DNA from: Rosistilla oblonga
GTDB taxonomy: Bacteria > Planctomycetota > Planctomycetia > Pirellulales > Pirellulaceae
NCBI RefSeq assembly: GCF_007751715.1
Contig: NZ_CP036292.1
Location: forward strand, 496,001-560,000
Direction: 5' to 3'
DNA: 64,000 nt
Below are positions 54,618 to 63,057 of this stretch, piece by piece; position 1 is the stretch's first letter; every line of letters starts with the position of its first letter. The position numbers were made by a program, and so were the translations under genes. The notes beneath the pieces were generated by a model. It was given only the letters and a program-made list of their open reading frames with translations. It was not told the origin of the DNA and did no database searches.

Positions 54618-56510
54618 TTAGTATTTACCGATGTGCTTGACCTGTTCCCAGTACTCGTCGAACGCTCCCTCTTTGTGGAAATCGGGGCTGTTGTCGAGGT
54701 CGTGGCACTCCATGCATTTCTCGCGTGCCTTGGAGAGTGGCAGTCGCATCGCGTTGCGTAGCTTCTCCAGCAGGTCGTCGTCGGCGTCGATATCCCCTTC
54801 CTCGGCGGCGACGTGTTGCGAGCCGGGGCCGTGGCAGTTTTCACAGCCGTTGGCAACCATCTGCGGCGTCGATTCGAGGCTCAGGTAGCCGCTCAAGTAA
54901 GGGTAATAGCCTTGCGGATTCCATCCGGTCACGTGACAGCTGAGGCATTCGGGATCGAAGTGTCGAGCGATATCGCCGCGGTCGTTTGGCGGGCGGACGA
55001 TCGATTCGGTCGCGTGGGCGTGCGGGGTGCCTTCCCAAATCTCCATCGCGGTAGTGTGGCATTCGCCGCACTTCTGTGATCCGACAAACTTGTTGCCGCT
55101 GGCGTGAGGGATCGGGTTTAGCCCGAGCCCGCTGAACCCAAGGTTTTTCAGATGGTCCTGGTAGACGGCCAGCGATTGCAGCATCGCGGGGGAATCCTCG
55201 AGGGCGTCTGTGAGGGGAATGCGAGCGTATCGGCTGGGCGACCCGTCGTCGTAAAGAGCGACCAAGCAGGCGTACATCGCTTTGTGCCCGGTCAGGATCA
55301 TCTCGGCGGTGTTGGACCCTTGGACCTTTTGCGGCTTGTAGGTTGGTTCGCCAAATTCGTTGGCGATCACGACCAGGTCGATTCCATCCAACTGGGCTCC
55401 CATCGTGTTGATATCTTCTTCGGCGCTGTTGCCGCCGTAATACATCAATACTTTGTAGTCGCAGTTTTCGCTCGCCAGCTTGGCGATCGACGCCTTCACT
55501 GCGGGGGCGACGGGATCGACGAGGATTTCGTCGCTGAGCGGTTGAGCCACGGTTTTGGGGTCGAGGATCGAAGTCACGCCGATTCGTTTGCCCCCGGTTT
55601 CGATCACGCGTGTCGATGGCAGGAGTTCGGGATCCAGCAGAGTCACGTTGGCGGAGACGAATTGCAGGGGGGCGTCGGGATCGCTGGCCGCTTCGGATAG
55701 CAGCAGGCCGACGTCCAGTCGCAGGTCGTCGGGGCCGAAGCCGACGGCGCGATAGCCGAGGGTCCGCAGCGACGCGACGGTTGTCTGGAACTTGATTCCC
55801 GCCTGCTGCCCGTAGCGACGGACTTGGTTTCCGGCATCCATCGGGACGACGTTCCAGCCGAGCGTTTGGATCTCTTTGATCAACGTATGTCGCCGGGCCA
55901 GGCCTCCCTTTTGATTTTCCAATCCGGTGCAGCCGCATGGTTCGATGTAGCCATGTTGTTCGCCGGTGAACAGCATCACCGCGCTCGGCTTGGGCCATTG
56001 CTTCCAGCGATCGTCGACTTCGGTGTCGGCAGCTGGGCTAGCGGTTAACTCGGCAGCGGGGGCTTCGGCAGGCTCATTCGCCGCAGGTTCCTCGGCGTCG
56101 GTAGCTTCTTCGGCGGGCGTTGGAGCGGCGGCTGGTGTTGGAGCAGCGGCAGGCGTTGGTGCTGGAGCAGGCGTTGGAACTGCGGCGACAAGCGATGTCG
56201 GTTCGGCGGCTGGCGGCTCGGCTGCCGGTTCAGCGGGCGTGGGCGACATGGGCTCGTCGCTGGCGGTCGGCTCGACCGCCGCCGGGGTCTCCGCCGGCTG
56301 GTTTTTCGCGATTTCGACGGGCTTGGCCTGTTGAGGTTCAGCCGTTTGGGAGGCGACTGATTCAGTAGCGGCGGGGGCGGGATCGGCGGCCCGATCGACC
56401 GATCGGGCTGGCTCTTCCGTCTCCTGGACGACTGAGGTGGAACGGTCGCAGCCGCTGTTGAGCAGCAGGCAGCAGATAGTCGTCAGGATCGCTAGTTGTG
56501 TTCTGTGCAT
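54618..56510 (-). CDS. Tetraheme cytochrome fused to degenerate 5'-nucleotidase-like domain, lipoprotein
   Basis: 630 residues. Lipobox LNSGC with Cys21. Residues 22-165 are Pro/Ala/Glu-rich, including PTPAPAPTPAAAPTPAAAPTP. A domain of about 177-470 resembles the N-terminal metallophosphoesterase domain of 5'-nucleotidases (FTGEQHGY...PCGCTGLENQKGGLARRHTLI...VVPMDAGNQ), but D-x-H is E-x-H, DAGD is DAGN and GNHE is absent. Four CxxCH hemes follow (481, 522, 556, 599), a cytochrome c554-like pattern. Envelope-anchored electron carrier with an enzyme-like module that is probably inactive. 37 bp behind the DUF1573 gene. Confidence 0.85.
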   Translation of the reverse strand: MHRTQLAILTTICCLLLNSGCDRSTSVVQETEEPARSVDRAADPAPAATESVASQTAEPQQAKPVEIAKNQPAETPAAVEPTASDEPMSPTPAEPAAEPPAAEPTSLVAAVPTPAPAPTPAAAPTPAAAPTPAEEATDAEEPAANEPAEAPAAELTASPAADTEVDDRWKQWPKPSAVMLFTGEQHGYIEPCGCTGLENQKGGLARRHTLIKEIQTLGWNVVPMDAGNQVRRYGQQAGIKFQTTVASLRTLGYRAVGFGPDDLRLDVGLLLSEAASDPDAPLQFVSANVTLLDPELLPSTRVIETGGKRIGVTSILDPKTVAQPLSDEILVDPVAPAVKASIAKLASENCDYKVLMYYGGNSAEEDINTMGAQLDGIDLVVIANEFGEPTYKPQKVQGSNTAEMILTGHKAMYACLVALYDDGSPSRYARIPLTDALEDSPAMLQSLAVYQDHLKNLGFSGLGLNPIPHASGNKFVGSQKCGECHTTAMEIWEGTPHAHATESIVRPPNDRGDIARHFDPECLSCHVTGWNPQGYYPYLSGYLSLESTPQMVANGCENCHGPGSQHVAAEEGDIDADDDLLEKLRNAMRLPLSKAREKCMECHDLDNSPDFHKEGAFDEYWEQVKHIGKY

Positions 56511-56547
56511 ATTGTTCGCTTGAACCGCGTTGCCGAATTGTCCCGAA

Positions 56548-57786
56548 CTAATTGTCCACGGCTGTCACCTCTACCGTCAACCACAGCTTCAAAGGTGAAA
56601 GATTACTATTTTGAGGTTCCAGCATGACGTAGCCGGTATCGAGCGATTTCATTCCGCGAACGATGCCCAGCGGAGCCTCCGGCTTGATTTGGATATCGAT
56701 CGGTATCGATCGCAGCGTTCCGCGACGATTCTCTTCGCCCAGCGAGACGGCGAAGACGTTGTCGGGCTTGATCTCGCCCACTTTGACGACCAGATCCTCG
56801 TATTCTTTGCCGCGAATTACCAGGTGGATCCGCTCGTTCCCCGGATCGCCTTGGCGGACCGTCCCGAAGTTAAAGCGGTAGCCTCCGCCGTCCCCCTTGT
56901 CGGATTGCTCCAATTTGCTGCCGCCGAGCAGCCGCAGCGGGCCGACGATATTTCCCGATAGATTCATGTCAAACGATGGGCTGTCCTCATCGAGATCGTC
57001 GTTTTCGTAGTGCACTCGAAGCACGTGGTTCAGCGATCCCTGACGCAGCCCAGGCTTGACCTTCACCTTGAATTCAAAGGCTTGCAACGCTGCGTGGTGC
57101 TTGCCGTCGGTCTTTTCGTCGGGCTTTCGAACGGTCCAATCGACTTCGGTCAACGCTTGGACCGTTTCGTCGAGAAATTGGGCCGAGACGATTTCGATCG
57201 GCGCGTCGGCGTAGCTGTAAGCTGTGAATTCGAGATCGATGGGTTCGCCGGAGGTGACGTTGCCGACGGACCAATCGGTTGGTTCGGTCAGCAGCGTTTC
57301 GACCAGCGTGCCGTGCACCGTCAGTTTCACTTCGACGTTGTTGGGGTCGTTGGTTTTGATCGTCGCGGTTTGAGCGAATTCGGTGGTGTTGGACCGCGTT
57401 TTCCAAGTCAGCTTGATCTCGGAGGTCTCTCCGGGGGCGATCGATTCGTTTTCGAGTTCGCCGACGGTGCACTTGCACGTCGAACCGGTCACCTCCAGCC
57501 GCAGCGGGCCGGTTCCGACGTTGCGGATCTTGAACGCGTGCTCCCCTTCGGTGTTGCGGTGCATGACGCCGAAGTCGAAGTCCTTTTCGCCGATCAGTTC
57601 GATTTGTCCGACGTTATCGGGGATCAACGAACTGAGGTACTGCGGCAGTTGTTCCAGATCGAAGTCTTCGACCTCGGTGAACGGGCCAAAATGATCGATC
57701 GATTCGGTGGTTTGACGCGATCCGGTCAGCTTGCCGAGCGAGATGCCAGCGATCAGGGCCAGCGCGATTATGGCTAGGAGACGCAT
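56548..57786 (-). CDS. DUF1573 protein
   Basis: 412 residues. N-terminal hydrophobic segment (1-20) with no lipobox, so an anchored or secreted protein. The DUF1573 domain is at about 68-165: FDFGVMHRNTEGEHAFKIRNVGTGPLRLEVTGSTCKCTVGELENESIAPGETSEIKLTWKT, with the CKC pair typical of this immunoglobulin-like family. A second Ig-like half (about 175-400) repeats the strand pattern. Such proteins are frequent in Bacteroidetes and Planctomycetes and of unknown role. It lies in a same-orientation run with the O-antigen ligase gene upstream and the tetraheme gene downstream. Confidence 0.88.
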   Translation of the reverse strand: MRLLAIIALALIAGISLGKLTGSRQTTESIDHFGPFTEVEDFDLEQLPQYLSSLIPDNVGQIELIGEKDFDFGVMHRNTEGEHAFKIRNVGTGPLRLEVTGSTCKCTVGELENESIAPGETSEIKLTWKTRSNTTEFAQTATIKTNDPNNVEVKLTVHGTLVETLLTEPTDWSVGNVTSGEPIDLEFTAYSYADAPIEIVSAQFLDETVQALTEVDWTVRKPDEKTDGKHHAALQAFEFKVKVKPGLRQGSLNHVLRVHYENDDLDEDSPSFDMNLSGNIVGPLRLLGGSKLEQSDKGDGGGYRFNFGTVRQGDPGNERIHLVIRGKEYEDLVVKVGEIKPDNVFAVSLGEENRRGTLRSIPIDIQIKPEAPLGIVRGMKSLDTGYVMLEPQNSNLSPLKLWLTVEVTAVDN

Positions 57787-57858
57787 GAATTTTCAGGTCT
57801 TCGATGGAGAGGAATGAGGCGGGTCGCTTGGTTCGACCGACGAGGGATGCACCGATTT

Positions 57859-60240
57859 TTAGTCGTTTTCTACGGTGGGACCCTGGTTTCGGTTCGCCCA
57901 CGCCTGTTGGACGCTTATCGATTCTAGCGGTTTGCGGCCATCCAGCGGGCGGTCGGCAGGCAGAACTTGCAACAAATTCCATTCCGATTCGGTGTTTTGG
58001 TTGACCGCCGTCAACTGCTCGGCGCGTTGCCAGGCGGCTTCGGATCGGTCCTTGTCCCCCACCGCGGCCGCAAAAACGGCGACCTGAGCGGTGATCTGGA
58101 TGCTTGTCGGGTCCAACTGCAGTGCGATTTCGCTCGATTCCAGCGCGGCCTGCAAGTCCGGGCGGTCGCCCCAGCGGTGGTAGATCCTCAGCTGGGATTC
58201 GGCCAGCCGCTGCCAGGCTCGCGGATTTCCAGGCTCGCGGCGCAGGACTTCGTCTTTCGCTTGCTGCCACTCTTGGCGAGCTGCCGCAGTCGACTGCTGC
58301 ATCAATGCACCGGTCAGGACCGATTCCAGCTGCATTGCTGGCGCGGCATCCCAGCGGTCGGCTTCTGTCGCTTGTCGCAGCAACTGGATCGCCGTGGGGG
58401 CGTCGCCTCTGGCGATCCGGTCTCCCGCGGTTTGAGTCAGCGCCAGCGTTTGCATTACGGGAGTGAGTGTGGTGGAGCTGAACAGAGCCAGCAGCCCCAG
58501 CCCGGCCAGCAGGCTCAGCTGTCGCGGCGTGCGAGCGTTCGCCTCGGCAGGCATTTCACGCGAGCTGATCGCGCCGATCAGAGCCCACAGCGGTATCGCG
58601 ATCCCTGGCGTCGTCCAACCTCCGGAGAAGAGCAGGGCGGCCAGGACGGCGAAGCAGCCCGGCCATGCGATCGCTTCCCAGTTGACATCCGTCCCGAACC
58701 AGCCGGCCATGAAATAGACGAATGTCGCCGCCATCGGGATCGAAATCAGATAGGGTTCGATATCGGGAGCCACGCCAAACCAAGGCCCCAGGAACCAGAC
58801 GCTCACAACCGACAGCAACGCGCCGCCGCAGATCGCCCAGTCGCAGTTGCCGCTAGTGGCTGAGTCTCTCTCGCGGCTCGGTCCTTCTTGGTCGTTTGTC
58901 GGTTCAGTCGAATGTTCCTCTAAGTTGCTGCGGCTCCAAGCTGCCGCCAAGCTCCACAAGATCGCTAGGCACAGGATGCCGACTGGCAGTCCCGCCGCGG
59001 TCGCTGACTCCAACAGGAAGTTGTGCGGGTCGGCGATCATCTCGCTCATCGACGCAGCTTTAAATCGCGGGTAGGTCGATTGAAAGTTCCCCGGCCCGGC
59101 GCCGAACCACAGCTGGTCGGCGAGCATTCGGAAGCTGCTGGCCCAATATTGAAACCGGAACTGAACCGACAGCGGGAATTTTGCCAGCAGGGCAGGGGAG
59201 TGGGTGATCGCCGCGCCCAGGCAGGTTCCTCCCAGGGCACAGGCAACCGCGACCGCTCCGGCCAACCGCGGCGCAAGTGTCCCCTTTCGCTCCGCGAAAG
59301 TGCGTTCTGACTCCGAGCCTTTCGCAGAGCGAAGGGCGACATTCGACAAGGCGCCACCGATAAATCGGCACGCCAGCATCGTGATCGCTGCGGCGATCGA
59401 AAGAATCAGCACGATCAGGCTGCCGGTGGTTAGGATTCCCCAGGCGAATATCGCCGTGGCAACCGCCGCCGCCACCGTCTGCCACTGCGTCAGTTGCAAT
59501 TTCTGTCGCCACAAAATCATGCCGCCGGCGATCGCGAGTCCCATGAACAGGATCACCGCCGCCGACGTCGACAGGCTGAACGTCGCCATCGACTCCGCGG
59601 CAAACAGCCGGCCTTCGTACTGGTAGCGAAGCGCCGATCCGGCTGGAGCGTCGAGTCCGGCGAGTCGCAATTGTCCGTCGGGATCCTGGCGATATTGCTC
59701 GATCGATGCGGGAATGCTGATGTATTTCTGGTGGATCGCGTGGACTGCCAGCGTCGTTAATGACGCTAACAGGACGATGGCGAGACACTGTTTCTGGGCT
59801 GTCGTGACGATCACGCGTCGAGCCGCTGCGTAAGTCGCTAGGCAGCCGAGCCAGACCCAAAACTCGTTGATCGCAAAACGGACGTTCCCGCGACCGGCGA
59901 CCGACCACGTGGCGAGGCCGACCCAAACGACGAGGGCCAGCAGCAGCAGTTCAGTCCGGCGGCCCTGCGTTGGTCCCGCGGGCCAGTAGAAAAATGCAGC
60001 GATCGCCAGCGGTAGCGTCAGTAGACTCAGGTAGGTTGCCGATCCCTGCTCCACCGCCGTGCTGTCGGCGGGGGCCATCAGGGTTGCGATCAACAACGCC
60101 GCAATTCCGAACCGCGCCAGTGTGCCCGCATAAGCAACCGGCGGCCACGGGGCTGCCGAAGCATCGCTCTGGCCGTCGCGATGGCTCGGTGCGGGCGGCT
60201 TCGGCTTAGTGGTCGTCAGTCTTTGTTTTTTCTTCGCCAA
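57859..60240 (-). CDS. O-antigen ligase/polymerase family protein with TPR-like C-terminus
   Basis: 793 residues. About a dozen hydrophobic spans over residues 35-600. The Wzy_C/O-antigen-ligase periplasmic loop contains FGAGPGNFQSTYPRFK and DPHNFLLESATAAGLPVG. The last 180 residues (about 610-790) are soluble with TPR-like helices (AWQRLAESQLRIYHRWGDRPDLQAALESSEIALQLDP). It should ligate or polymerise surface polysaccharide in the inner membrane. It overlaps the upstream WecA-like gene by 25 bases. Residues about 299-319 (ALRSAKGSESERTFAERKGT) are encoded by a hairpin repeat, an in-frame insertion. Confidence 0.87.
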   Translation of the reverse strand: MAKKKQRLTTTKPKPPAPSHRDGQSDASAAPWPPVAYAGTLARFGIAALLIATLMAPADSTAVEQGSATYLSLLTLPLAIAAFFYWPAGPTQGRRTELLLLALVVWVGLATWSVAGRGNVRFAINEFWVWLGCLATYAAARRVIVTTAQKQCLAIVLLASLTTLAVHAIHQKYISIPASIEQYRQDPDGQLRLAGLDAPAGSALRYQYEGRLFAAESMATFSLSTSAAVILFMGLAIAGGMILWRQKLQLTQWQTVAAAVATAIFAWGILTTGSLIVLILSIAAAITMLACRFIGGALSNVALRSAKGSESERTFAERKGTLAPRLAGAVAVACALGGTCLGAAITHSPALLAKFPLSVQFRFQYWASSFRMLADQLWFGAGPGNFQSTYPRFKAASMSEMIADPHNFLLESATAAGLPVGILCLAILWSLAAAWSRSNLEEHSTEPTNDQEGPSRERDSATSGNCDWAICGGALLSVVSVWFLGPWFGVAPDIEPYLISIPMAATFVYFMAGWFGTDVNWEAIAWPGCFAVLAALLFSGGWTTPGIAIPLWALIGAISSREMPAEANARTPRQLSLLAGLGLLALFSSTTLTPVMQTLALTQTAGDRIARGDAPTAIQLLRQATEADRWDAAPAMQLESVLTGALMQQSTAAARQEWQQAKDEVLRREPGNPRAWQRLAESQLRIYHRWGDRPDLQAALESSEIALQLDPTSIQITAQVAVFAAAVGDKDRSEAAWQRAEQLTAVNQNTESEWNLLQVLPADRPLDGRKPLESISVQQAWANRNQGPTVEND
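59284..59344. repeat. Hairpin repeat inside the O-antigen ligase gene
   Basis: CTTTCGCTCCGCGAAAGTGC starts at 59284, and TTTCGCAGAGCGAAGGGCG follows at about 59320-59338. It matches 35893-35955 between hisD and hisC in order and spacing, and lies in frame in the host gene. Confidence 0.85.
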
Positions 60241-61358
60241 CCGGTCGATTCCAGAATCACAACAAGAGCGAGCATGCAGAGGACGATCCCCACGACGATG
60301 ATCGCCGCTTGGGAATCGACGCGGCCCAACAGCAGCGCTGCCAGACCACAGGTTCCCGTGACCAGATAGATCGTCAGCACAGCTTGAACTTTCGTGAGTC
60401 CCAGATCAACCAGCCGATGCGAGAAATGGCTCTTATCGGCGACGAACGGGCTGCGTCCCTCGCGGATCCGAATCCACAGAACCGTTGTCATGTCGTACAG
60501 CGGCACCGCCATCACGCACAGCGGCGCCAGGACACCATGCGGTCGTTCGCTTCCTTGGTAACCGGCGTAAGTCGCCGCCAGAGTTGCGATTCCGATCAGG
60601 AACCCGACAAGATAACTGCCCGCGTCGCCCATGAAGATCTTTGCCGGAGGGCGATTGTGCCACAGGAATCCCAACAGCGATCCGACGACGACCAGCAGCA
60701 GCGCCGCGACAAAAAACTGCGGCTGTTGCGTGTCGGGATCGGGACTCAACAGCATCACCGCCGCCAGCATCGCCGCGATGATCGCCGCCACTCCGCCGCT
60801 CAGCCCATCCATGTTGTCCAGCATGTTGAACGAATTGATCAACGCGACGATCCAGATCACCGAGAGTGTCGACGTCACCAACGGGACGGGAATGAAGGCG
60901 GTCAGGCCGTAACCGAGCACCAAAACGCTGGCGATTGCGACAGCGAATTCGATCGCCAGGCGAAGTGTCGCTGGCAAGCCGCGCCAATCGTCGACAAGCC
61001 CCAGCAGCGTCAGGACAGTCCCCGCCCCAAGCACCAACCATAATTCGCGGGTGCGAAATCGCAGCCCGTCGACATGTTCCAGGACGCTCGCTGGCAACAG
61101 GTTGGCGATTGTCGGCAGGTCGATCAGGTACCAGACGGTGATCGATCCCGCCAGGAAGGTGCCGATGATTCCGGCCCAGATCCCTATCCCGCCGCCTAGT
61201 GGCGTGGGAGTGGTGTGGACCTTCCGCTCTCCCGGTCGGTCGACGAGTCCTAACGGTTCGGCAAACCGACGCACCACCGCAACGACGATCCAACTGATGA
61301 TCGCAGCCGGCAGCACGGTGACTGCGAGCAAGAACAATAGCGATCGTAGGTCGAGCAT
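60216..61358 (-). CDS. WecA/MraY-family polyprenyl-phosphate sugar-1-phosphate transferase
   Basis: 380 residues with about 10-11 membrane spans. Family blocks: DRPGERKVHTTPTPLGGG (40-57), LVDDWRGLP (121-129), NSFNMLDNMDGLSGG (the catalytic Asp cluster), FMGDAGSYLVGF, and DKSHFSHRLVDLGL with the terminal HxH. It loads a sugar phosphate (commonly GlcNAc-1-P) on undecaprenyl phosphate to start O-antigen or exopolysaccharide synthesis. It is neither strictly MraY nor WecA from sequence alone. Co-transcribed with the downstream ligase. Confidence 0.92.
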   Translation of the reverse strand: MLDLRSLLFLLAVTVLPAAIISWIVVAVVRRFAEPLGLVDRPGERKVHTTPTPLGGGIGIWAGIIGTFLAGSITVWYLIDLPTIANLLPASVLEHVDGLRFRTRELWLVLGAGTVLTLLGLVDDWRGLPATLRLAIEFAVAIASVLVLGYGLTAFIPVPLVTSTLSVIWIVALINSFNMLDNMDGLSGGVAAIIAAMLAAVMLLSPDPDTQQPQFFVAALLLVVVGSLLGFLWHNRPPAKIFMGDAGSYLVGFLIGIATLAATYAGYQGSERPHGVLAPLCVMAVPLYDMTTVLWIRIREGRSPFVADKSHFSHRLVDLGLTKVQAVLTIYLVTGTCGLAALLLGRVDSQAAIIVVGIVLCMLALVVILESTGWRRKNKD

Positions 61359-61399
61359 TCGCGAGGGCGTTTTTTTCTAGGAGGGGCGTTTGGGCTACA

Positions 61400-61503
61400 C
61401 GCGGTCGATGTAGCGATTAAAAACGTTTGCGGTCGCTCGTAAAGGAACCGTTCGTTTCACCACGCCTGGCTAGGCGCGGTCGATGTAGCGATTAAAAACG
61501 TTT
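61400..61503. repeat. Duplication of the 3' end of xylA
   Basis: A 29-bp segment containing GCGGTCGATGTAGCGATTAA occurs at 61475-61503, the end of xylA, and again identically at 61400-61428, 75 bp downstream, same orientation. The extra copy encodes [10 protein letters not shown]-stop, against [10 protein letters not shown]-stop in xylA. It is a tail remnant left by a tandem duplication. Confidence 0.85.
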
Positions 61504-62789
61504 TCGAGCATCTCTTGGCGGCCGCTCTGGTTCGCGTCGGCTTCACCCTTTTCGAGCATGTAGGCTTCCAGTTCTTTTAGGCTGGTCTTGCCCTGTTCGA
61601 TCTTCTGGCCGATCCCCGAATCGAAGCTTGCGTAGCGCTCGCTGACAAAGTTTTCCAACGCCTTGTCGGCGCGGATCGCAGCGGCGATCTTCAGCCCGCG
61701 AGCAAACGCGTCCATGCCGCCAATGTGAGCGTAGAACAGATCGATCGGTTCGAAGCTCTCGCGTCGCACCTTGGCATCGAAGTTGACGCCGCCGGTGGTC
61801 AGACCGCCGTATTTCAGCAGCATCAGCATCGTTTGCGAGGTCAGGTAATAATCGGTCGGGAACTGGTCGGTGTCCCAACCCAGCAGCATGTCGCCGGTGT
61901 TGGCATCGATCGAACCGATCATGTCTTGAGCGCCGGCGTAATCCAATTCGTGCATCATCGAATGGCCAGCCAACGTGGCGTGGTTGGTCTCGATGTTCAA
62001 TTTGAAATGGTCGGTCAGTTCGTACGCGCGAAGGAAGTTGATGCAGGCGGCGGCGTCCGAATCGTACTGATGTTTCGTCGGTTCTTTCGGCTTCGGTTCG
62101 ATCAAGAACGGCCCGTCGAAACCAATCTCTTTGGCGTAATCGACAGCCATGTGGAAGAACGATCCCAGGTGATCCAGTTCGCGGCGGATGTCGGTGTTGT
62201 AGAGGTTCTGGTAGCCTTCGCGGCCGCCCCAGAAAACGTAGTTCTCGCCGCCGAGTTCCTTGGTGACTTCGAGGGCCTTTTTAACTTGAGCGCCGGCGTA
62301 CGCGACGACGTCGGCGTTGCATGACGTGGCTGCACCGTGCATGAAGCGGGGGTTGCTGAACATGTTCGCCGTTCCCCACAACAGCTTGATGCCGGTCCGT
62401 TGCTGTTCCTCTTTGAGGACGGCGACGACGGCGTCGAGGTTGCGGTTGGTTTCGGCGAGCGATGCGCCTTCGGGAGCGATATCGCGATCGTGGAACGCGT
62501 AGAACGGAGCTCCCAGTTTCTCGATGAACTCAAACGCCACGCGGGCTCGGTTGCAGGCGTTTTCGACTGAATCGGTGCCATCTTCCCAGGGACGAACAGC
62601 CGTGCCGGGGCCAAACGGATCCGATCCCGTGCCGCGGAAGGTGTGCCAATAGACGACGCTGAATCGCAGGTGATCCTTCATCGTCTTCCCTTCGACAACT
62701 TCGTCGGGGTTGTACCAACGGAAGGCCAGCGGGTTGTCCGATTCAGGACCTTCGTAAGCGATCTTGCCGATTTCGGGAAAAGCAGTCAT
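61470..62789 (-). CDS. xylA: Xylose isomerase
   Basis: 439 residues from the ATG at 62789, the usual class II length; a longer reading to 62876 has no family match. Active-site motifs: [12 protein letters not shown] with His100 and Asp103, [32 protein letters not shown] (metal Glu/Lys/His), the substrate-binding NHATLAGH block, and [10 protein letters not shown]. It isomerises D-xylose to D-xylulose (and glucose to fructose) in the cytoplasm with two divalent metals. No xylulokinase or XylR is adjacent. A tail duplication lies immediately downstream. Confidence 0.97.
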   Translation of the reverse strand: MTAFPEIGKIAYEGPESDNPLAFRWYNPDEVVEGKTMKDHLRFSVVYWHTFRGTGSDPFGPGTAVRPWEDGTDSVENACNRARVAFEFIEKLGAPFYAFHDRDIAPEGASLAETNRNLDAVVAVLKEEQQRTGIKLLWGTANMFSNPRFMHGAATSCNADVVAYAGAQVKKALEVTKELGGENYVFWGGREGYQNLYNTDIRRELDHLGSFFHMAVDYAKEIGFDGPFLIEPKPKEPTKHQYDSDAAACINFLRAYELTDHFKLNIETNHATLAGHSMMHELDYAGAQDMIGSIDANTGDMLLGWDTDQFPTDYYLTSQTMLMLLKYGGLTTGGVNFDAKVRRESFEPIDLFYAHIGGMDAFARGLKIAAAIRADKALENFVSERYASFDSGIGQKIEQGKTSLKELEAYMLEKGEADANQSGRQEMLENVFNRYIDRA

Positions 62790-63057
62790 GGCAGCTCTAG
62801 AATAATAAAGGAGTTGGAGGAGGCGCGATTCCGACGCGGGGCCTGCGGTTCGATTCGCGTGGTCCTGCAACGGCATCTCAGCCGTTAAGGGCAGAGTGTG
62901 CAGCGTTTCGTGCCACGCAAGGTCGGAACCGCCAATATCATCGACGCTCCGAACGCCGGAAACAAGTCCACGGCGGCAGCGAGCGGAAGCCGTTTGCTGC
63001 GGCGTGATTGTCGGCGGTTCGATCTAGGAAACGCGTATTTGCGGCCGCGAACGCGGA

